This document shows positions 6,193 to 10,284 of a DNA stretch of 10,284 nucleotides, piece after piece. Under the pieces are notes generated by a model. The model was not told the DNA's origin. It did no database searches and saw nothing but the letters and a program-made list of their open reading frames with translations. Source of the stretch: Sulfurimonas sp. Its GTDB lineage: Bacteria; Campylobacterota; Campylobacteria; Campylobacterales; Sulfurimonadaceae. The stretch covers positions 1-10,284 of the forward strand of contig DTVI01000061.1 in assembly GCA_012963655.1 (NCBI GenBank), in the 5' to 3' direction. Each line of letters opens with the position of its first letter. Position 1 is the stretch's first letter. The translations under genes were made by a program, and so were the position numbers.

Positions 6193-6938
6193 GAAGTTTC
6201 ATCTCTTAAAGAAGTTAGTTGAGGGTTACAAGACATCTTATGCTCTACATTTACCTTTTCATAATCAAGTTCTGACTTAGATGCTAGGGTAGCACTTCTA
6301 AAGCCTTCGCCCTTATGAAGATATACCTTTAAACCATTTTCTTCTAAGGCTATTCGTGTGGCTAAAGCCGTTGAGTATGTTGTTAAAATAGCGTCTTTCT
6401 TCATCAAATTAGATATGTCTTTAAAGTACTCACTTGTCCATAAAAGAGGGTTATTAGAGGGGGAAAATGCATCCTGATACACTATGTCAAATTTTACATT
6501 TGTATCTTTTACAAACACTCGAGCATCTCCAAGAAAAATTGTAATGCTTAGGTTCTCAGATTTATATTCTTGTGTCTTAGCTAAGGAAAGGATAATATCT
6601 TTATAATCACTAAACTCTTTGGGGTAGGTAAAATCAACTAAAGAACGTACTAAGTCTTCATCAAATTCGGGAGAATATATGTGTACATTTTTTTTAGAAT
6701 CTTTCAAGGCATAGAGTGTGGCTAGAGTATTAAAACCTAAACCAAAACAGATATCTAAAATTATTATTTCGTCTTTATTATTAGTGTGTTTTAAGGCAGG
6801 AAGAACGTGTTTAGACAAGGACTCATGTAAGGCCCCGTCTTTTGTAGAATGATAATGTTCCTCAAACTCTGTGCTATAAGCAGTAAAAGAGCCATCATCG
6901 CTTTGAGTAGCTTGATGTTTCTTTGAGTCAAAGGCCAT
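6183..6938 (-). CDS. mnmD: Stand-alone MnmD-like tRNA (5-aminomethyl-2-thiouridine34)-methyltransferase (MnmC N-domain, DUF752)
   Basis: A SAM-dependent methyltransferase expected to convert nm5(s2)U34 to mnm5(s2)U34 in tRNA. The 251 residues cover only the methyltransferase half of the bifunctional MnmC (about 600-670 residues). The FAD-dependent oxidase half is absent, and the gene ends cleanly at a terminator. Motifs: SAM-binding IILDICFGLGFNT (59-71), FLGDAR (135-140), the family-typical YQDAFSPSNNPLLWTSEYF (154-172), TTYSTALATRIAL (186-198), and the C-terminal KGEGFRSATLAS (209-220), which diverges from the KxGFGRKR wording common in MnmC. Single-domain MnmD proteins are known, for example in Aquifex. 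The ATG is 21 nt after the luxS stop with only a weak GAGAAA as ribosome binding site. The same wobble modification requires MnmG, also in the window. The alternative is another DUF752 methyltransferase of unknown substrate. Confidence 0.85.
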   Translation of the reverse strand: MAFDSKKHQATQSDDGSFTAYSTEFEEHYHSTKDGALHESLSKHVLPALKHTNNKDEIIILDICFGLGFNTLATLYALKDSKKNVHIYSPEFDEDLVRSLVDFTYPKEFSDYKDIILSLAKTQEYKSENLSITIFLGDARVFVKDTNVKFDIVYQDAFSPSNNPLLWTSEYFKDISNLMKKDAILTTYSTALATRIALEENGLKVYLHKGEGFRSATLASKSELDYEKVNVEHKMSCNPQLTSLRDETSSF

Positions 6939-6959
6939 TAATATTTATTTCTCAAAAAT

Positions 6960-7466
6960 TTATTGATTAACTTTTTTTAAGTCAAGTGTAATTTCATCAT
7001 TATCCATTACACCAATAGGCTGCTTTAACATATCATCAGCAATCTTTTTTGCATCTTCAAGTGAATGCATTTCATACGTTCCGCATTGGTAAATATTAAG
7101 CTCTGGAATATCAGACTGCTTTTGAACATTTTTCACATCTTCCATAGACTCTTTCCACGCCTTGGCAACCTCTTCTTCTGAAGGTGTACCAATAGTACTC
7201 ATGTAAAAACCTGTTCTACATCCCATAGGTGAAACGTCAATAATCTCAGTAGTTTTTGAGTTTAAATGTTCACGAATAAAACCTGCAAAAAGGTGCTCAA
7301 GTGTATGTATACCTGTTTCATTCATTAAACCAACATTTGGCTCATAAAAACGTAGATCATAAACAGTGATATTATCACCTGAAGGTGTTTTCATCTTTTT
7401 AGCAAGACGAACTGCTGGGGCTTTCATAACAGTGTGGTCAACGCAAAAACTATCTAATAATGGCAT
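6960..7466 (-). CDS. luxS: S-ribosylhomocysteine lyase LuxS (AI-2 synthase)
   Basis: Cleaves S-ribosylhomocysteine to homocysteine and 4,5-dihydroxy-2,3-pentanedione, the precursor of the signal AI-2. It acts in the activated-methyl cycle after the Pfs nucleosidase, which is not in the window. The 168 residues match the family length. The metal-binding residues are visible as H54 and H58 in HTLEH with E57, and C128 in YQCGTY. The catalytic cysteine is C83 in PMGCRTGFYMS. The N-terminus MPLLDSF and the stretch PELNIYQCGTYEMHSLEDA are close to the gamma-proteobacterial sequence as I recall it. The ATG is preceded by AAGGAA with 5-6 nt spacing. It lies 54 nt downstream of the HAD phosphatase gene and has its own candidate TATAAT in that gap, so it may be expressed both from the operon and independently. 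Confidence 0.97.
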   Translation of the reverse strand: MPLLDSFCVDHTVMKAPAVRLAKKMKTPSGDNITVYDLRFYEPNVGLMNETGIHTLEHLFAGFIREHLNSKTTEIIDVSPMGCRTGFYMSTIGTPSEEEVAKAWKESMEDVKNVQKQSDIPELNIYQCGTYEMHSLEDAKKIADDMLKQPIGVMDNDEITLDLKKVNQ

Positions 7467-7494
7467 AGGGTTCCTTTTTTATATACTGTATTTA

Positions 7495-7500
7495 ATTATA
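7495..7500 (-). promoter_or_regulatory. Candidate internal -10 box for luxS-mnmD
   Basis: TATAAT on the minus strand in the 54-bp gap before luxS, 28 nt from the ATG, in a very AT-rich context (TATACATATAATTAAATACAG). A second AT box (TATATA) lies closer to the ATG. This suggests luxS can be transcribed independently of the upstream genes. Confidence 0.4.
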
Positions 7501-7520
7501 TGTATACTAGCAGATTAAAA

Positions 7521-8165
7521 TTAAAATTTAGAAATATATTTAACAGCTTCTAAAACATCAGTTTCAATTATGTCTGTTAGGCTTTGTAATTGTTCTCTTG
7601 TATCATATCCTGAGGTCACTGCAACACTTTTTATCCCTGCATTTATAGCAGAACCTATGTCTAACCTTGTATCGCCTATCATCCATGTATTTGACTTATC
7701 TGCCTTCATCATTTCCATCGCCTTATTAATAGGTTCTGCATCTGGTTTTGGCTTGTCAACATGTTCTCTTCCAATAAGCACTTCAAAGGCATCCATTACT
7801 CCAAAATGTTCTAACAAATCTCTTGAAAAAGTGCCTGTCTTCGTTGTAACTACTCCTAAACGCGCTATTTCTTGGGCAAGACGAATAGACTCTACCGCAT
7901 GTTCTAGTAAAATAGTTTTATCTTTATAGATTTTTGAATAATGCTCTTTATAGGTTTTGACCATATCCCAAACGAGGTTCTTTTCTATCTTTAAGTTTGC
8001 ATACATCACATCAAGGGGATGTCCGATAAGCGCCTTTATATCTTCATCTGAGGGTTGAGGAAGATCATATACATCAAAGGAGTTGTGAAAACCTTCTAAG
8101 ATAGCTTCAGTTGAGTCTATCACTGTTCCATCTAGGTCAAAAAGTATCGTTAAATTCTCAGTCAA
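7521..8165 (-). CDS. HAD-superfamily phosphatase (Gph/PpaX-like)
   Basis: A 214-residue haloacid-dehalogenase hydrolase of subfamily IA with a helical cap, acting on a small phosphorylated metabolite such as phosphoglycolate, or on pyrophosphate. The substrate cannot be read from sequence. Motif I is FDLDGTVID (nucleophile D10, acid D12), motif II is VVTTKTG (T107/T108), motif III is the lysine in VDKPKPD (138-140 region), and motif IV is MIGDTRLDI (D165, D169). The cap spans about 16-85. The start is TTG, not ATG: the next methionine (residue 54) lies beyond motif I, and GGAAAATAA places a ribosome binding site just before the TTG. The first codons overlap the 3' end of the peptide-binding protein gene by 8 bp, indicating translational coupling. 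A short AT-rich gap separates it from luxS. Confidence 0.88.
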   Translation of the reverse strand: MTENLTILFDLDGTVIDSTEAILEGFHNSFDVYDLPQPSDEDIKALIGHPLDVMYANLKIEKNLVWDMVKTYKEHYSKIYKDKTILLEHAVESIRLAQEIARLGVVTTKTGTFSRDLLEHFGVMDAFEVLIGREHVDKPKPDAEPINKAMEMMKADKSNTWMIGDTRLDIGSAINAGIKSVAVTSGYDTREQLQSLTDIIETDVLEAVKYISKF

Positions 8166-9663
8166 TTATTTTCCATTCTATTTGATTATGCCAATACCCA
8201 TTTATTGTGGGCTCTATTGGGCTAATATCTTTATTTACCACACTAATGCTATTAGGGATATATAAAAATAAATAAGCATTATCATCCGTAATATGCTTGA
8301 ATATTTCTTTTTGAACTATAGCAAGTTCTTTTCTATCCACTAAGCCTTCAGCCTCTTTAATGAGCTTATCTACCTTCTTATTTTTGTATCCAATAAAATT
8401 AAATGCACCTGGCTTATCATTATCTGAGTGCCATACTAAGTAAGGATCTGGACTAAGAGAAAGTGACCAGCCTAAAAGTACCGTATCAAACTCTCTAGGA
8501 AAAACAACCATATTTAAAAAAGCCTGCCATTCCATAATTCGTAGTTTTACCTTAATCCCTATCTTTGCCAACTGATGTTGAATAATCTGTGCGGCATAAG
8601 GACGGACTTCAGAAGAATTTGAGGTAGCTATTTCAAACTCAAAAGGATGGTCTTCATCATAACCTGCTTCTTTTAAAAGCTTTTTAGCTCTGCTAAGGTT
8701 TAACTGTGGTATTTTTACCTCTTTATTAAAAGAAGGGCCACCTGGTAAAAAAGGGCCAGTACAGACTTGTCCATGGCCTAAAAATAAAATATCCACTAAT
8801 TCTTGCCTATTTATTCCCAAAGACAATGCTTCTCTAACTCTTTCATCTTGAAACTTCTTATGTCTAAGGTTAAATCCTAAGTAGGTATATGAATGTGCTA
8901 TCTGCTCAATTTTTTGGTAATACTGGAAAAACTCTTTTCCTACTTGCCTTTCTAGTTGCATAGGCTCTAAGCTACCAATATTTATCTGTTTAGAACGCAG
9001 CATTAAAAAACGGGTACTTGGATCAGCAATCACATGAAAGGAGATTTTATTTATTAAAGGTTTATGTTCATAATAATCTTCATTAGCACTAAGTTCTATA
9101 TTTTTTGAAAATTCTAGTTTTGTTAATTTATAAGGTCCCGTTCCTATAGGATTTTTATTAAAACTTGAGCCCATAACATTATCTTCATTTTCTAAAATAT
9201 GTTTTGGAACAATTTGCATCATCCATGTTTCAAGGGCCTTAAAATAGGGTTTTTTATAGGTCACTTCTACGGTAAACTTATCAATGGCTTTAACACTTTG
9301 TACCATTCTAAAGGTAGACGTATAAGGTGTAACTACTTTAGGCGAATGTATTAAATCAAAGGTGAAAACAACGTCTTGTGCTGTAAATCCTATTCCATCA
9401 TGCCATTTAACATTTTTTTTAAGGTGAAAAATCAGCCTTGTATCATCTTTAAATTCATATGAAGAGGCTAAGTCACCAATAATTTTTTTGCCATCTTTAT
9501 CATACTTCACTAAGGCAGAAAAAATAAAACCAACAATTTCAGAACTAGCTGAGTCTGTCGCTAATAAAGGATTTAAACGTGATGGGTTACTTGATGTAGT
9601 CAGATGAAGGGTTTTAGCTGTAAGTGTCGCTAATAAGGCTAAAAGAATAAGAAATATTTTCAT
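8158..9663 (-). CDS. Periplasmic peptide-binding protein of an ABC transporter (SBP_bac_5 family)
   Basis: A 501-residue extracellular solute-binding protein of family 5 (DppA/OppA type) that would deliver peptides, or in some relatives nickel or other small ligands, to an ABC permease. The N-terminus (MKIFLILLALLATLTA) is a type I signal peptide with likely cleavage after A16. There is no lipobox cysteine, so it is a free periplasmic protein. The family signature is visible at about 61-105 (LASSYEFKDDTRLIFHLKKN, then WHDGIGFTAQDVVFTFDLI). NPIGTGPYKL (about 170-180) and LGINRQELVD are also typical of the family. Permease and ATPase genes are not in the window, so it may be an orphan binding protein. 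The ATG has no Shine-Dalgarno sequence; a TATAAT ends 6 nt before it, so the message may be leaderless. It overlaps the phosphatase gene by 8 bp. Confidence 0.92.
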   Translation of the reverse strand: MKIFLILLALLATLTAKTLHLTTSSNPSRLNPLLATDSASSEIVGFIFSALVKYDKDGKKIIGDLASSYEFKDDTRLIFHLKKNVKWHDGIGFTAQDVVFTFDLIHSPKVVTPYTSTFRMVQSVKAIDKFTVEVTYKKPYFKALETWMMQIVPKHILENEDNVMGSSFNKNPIGTGPYKLTKLEFSKNIELSANEDYYEHKPLINKISFHVIADPSTRFLMLRSKQINIGSLEPMQLERQVGKEFFQYYQKIEQIAHSYTYLGFNLRHKKFQDERVREALSLGINRQELVDILFLGHGQVCTGPFLPGGPSFNKEVKIPQLNLSRAKKLLKEAGYDEDHPFEFEIATSNSSEVRPYAAQIIQHQLAKIGIKVKLRIMEWQAFLNMVVFPREFDTVLLGWSLSLSPDPYLVWHSDNDKPGAFNFIGYKNKKVDKLIKEAEGLVDRKELAIVQKEIFKHITDDNAYLFLYIPNSISVVNKDISPIEPTINGYWHNQIEWKIID

Positions 9664-9669
9664 ATCGAT

Positions 9670-9675
9670 ATTATA
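9670..9675 (-). promoter_or_regulatory. -10 box next to the ATG (possible leaderless start)
   Basis: TATAAT followed by ATCGAT and then the ATG of the peptide-binding protein gene. A start 7 nt after the box would be the A of the ATG itself. A -35-like TTTACC (9692-9697, four of six matches to TTGACA, 16-bp spacer) is supplied by the second unit of the octamer repeat. Confidence 0.5.
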
Positions 9676-9684
9676 TCTAAAAGC

Positions 9685-9732
9685 GTAAAGGGGTAAAGGG
9701 GTAAAGGGGTAAAGGGGTAAAGGGGTAAAGGG
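9685..9732 (+). repeat. Six perfect tandem copies of GTAAAGGG (G-quadruplex candidate)
   Basis: Six uninterrupted copies of an 8-bp unit. At the unit junctions the plus strand reads GGGG five times (9690-9693, 9698-9701, 9706-9709, 9714-9717, 9722-9725) plus a final GGG (9730-9732), each separated by TAAA. That fits the G-quadruplex pattern with 4-nt loops. The array sits 9 bp upstream of the TATAAT of the peptide-binding protein gene and covers its -35 region, with the G-rich strand being the template strand for that gene. Perfect short tandem repeats are prone to copy-number change by slippage. Confidence 0.95.
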
Positions 9733-9835
9733 AAGCCTCTCCTATTGAAGCTTACTTTGTTCTTAGCTCTTGATTTTCCCCATAAGTGAAGAACACACGT
9801 TCACCCCTTAGGGAAGTAACTCATTCCTCACAGAA

Positions 9836-10284
9836 CTATGTTCTGTATTCTTCAAGCATATTATTAAGCTGAACAGTCATTTGTGACATATGCGCTGACG
9901 CCTCTGTAATCTCATCAACAGACTTTCTATTTTCAGATGAAATAGCTTCAATCTCACCAACCTTAGCAATCATAGATTCAACCGTTTGAGAGTTAGAGAT
10001 ATACCCAGTTACTGTTTCATCAACTTGAATGATAGAACGTTCTATAGACTCAACAGAAGTATTAATCTCAGACTCTGCAGAATTAGCGTATTTAGACAGT
10101 TTCTCAATCTCTTTGGCATTTACCGAGATATGCTCACTTGCATCAATAACAGACTGAACAATAACACCAATACTTGCATTAATCTCAGAAAGTGATCTTT
10201 GCGTACGTTCTGCTAGTTTTCTTACTTCATCAGCAACAACAGCAAATCCACGTCCATGTTCACCTGCTCTAGCGGCTTCAATAG
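9836..10284 (-). CDS. Methyl-accepting chemotaxis protein, C-terminal part (cut by window edge)
   Basis: Only the last 148 residues are in the window; the start lies beyond 10284. The visible part begins in the conserved hairpin tip of the cytoplasmic signalling domain, IEAARAGEHGRGFAVVADEV followed by RKLAERTQRSLSEI, which contacts CheA and CheW. It continues as the descending coiled-coil helix rich in S, E, I and N (INTSVESIERSII, ENRKSVDEITEASAHM), including likely methylation-helix sequence. It ends LNNMLEEYRT with no CheR-tethering pentapeptide. Ligand-binding and membrane parts cannot be seen. The stop TAG lies inside a 7-bp inverted repeat (ACAGAAC-TAT-GTTCTGT, 9830-9846) that has no following T-run. 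The gene is 172 bp upstream of, and co-directional with, the peptide-binding protein gene. Confidence 0.95.
   Translation of the reverse strand, partial: IEAARAGEHGRGFAVVADEVRKLAERTQRSLSEINASIGVIVQSVIDASEHISVNAKEIEKLSKYANSAESEINTSVESIERSIIQVDETVTGYISNSQTVESMIAKVGEIEAISSENRKSVDEITEASAHMSQMTVQLNNMLEEYRT

Noticed and set aside
7570..7929. A 119-codon open frame on the plus strand
   Set aside because: It is fully antisense to the HAD phosphatase gene, whose catalytic motifs are intact. The translated sequence looks like reverse-frame noise.
9791..9802. Exact match to the Gram-positive LexA/DinR consensus GAAC-N4-GTTC
   Set aside because: Many Campylobacterota lack LexA, the site is not at a promoter, and a match to eight fixed bases can arise by chance; kept only as part of a dyad observation.
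9986..10195. A 69-codon plus-strand open frame at the right edge
   Set aside because: The opposite strand encodes an unmistakable chemotaxis receptor signalling domain over the same bases.

Overview
The window is about 10.3 kb of AT-rich bacterial DNA with compact, mostly co-directional gene groups. The gene set suggests a Campylobacterota (epsilonproteobacterial) genome, perhaps from the Sulfurimonas/Sulfurovum/Arcobacter group: MnmG, a LuxS very like the proteobacterial type, riboflavin synthase, a periplasmic peptide-binding protein with a cleavable signal peptide, a methyl-accepting chemotaxis protein, and TATAAT-type -10 boxes with poor -35 boxes. This assignment is inference from protein character and promoter style, not from a database search.

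Layout, left to right. (1) An unrecognised 61-residue small protein (+) converges on mnmG (-), with a hairpin/T-run candidate terminator for each strand between and at their ends. (2) Divergent from mnmG is a stand-alone receiver-domain response regulator (+), then a cytoplasmic Sel1-repeat protein (+). The gap between these two holds an unexplained minus-strand promoter and intrinsic terminator pair that could define a small RNA of about 105 nt. (3) A probable operon (+) carries a YbiB/TrpD2-like protein of the anthranilate phosphoribosyltransferase fold, riboflavin synthase (1-nt gap) and an unrecognised lipoprotein (18-nt gap). (4) Converging from the right is a minus-strand group transcribed as peptide-binding protein, HAD phosphatase, luxS and an MnmD-like tRNA methyltransferase, ending at an intrinsic terminator that overlaps the last stop codon. 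(5) The right edge holds the C-terminal 148 residues of a chemotaxis receptor (-), cut by the window end.

Functionally, mnmG and the MnmD-like gene both belong to modification of the wobble uridine (U34) of tRNA. The MnmD protein has only the methyltransferase half of MnmC. LuxS belongs to the activated-methyl cycle (recycling of S-adenosylhomocysteine, AI-2 production) and shares a transcription unit with a SAM-dependent methyltransferase, which may be metabolic linkage or chance.

The most unusual DNA is at 9685-9732: six perfect copies of an 8-bp unit (GTAAAGGG). They give five GGGG tracts separated by TAAA (a strong G-quadruplex candidate) plus a terminal GGG, directly abutting and partly overlaying the promoter of the peptide-binding protein gene. 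That promoter's TATAAT lies so close to the ATG that the mRNA may be leaderless. The rest is fairly ordinary housekeeping and accessory content; no mobile element, CRISPR array, tRNA or rRNA was seen.
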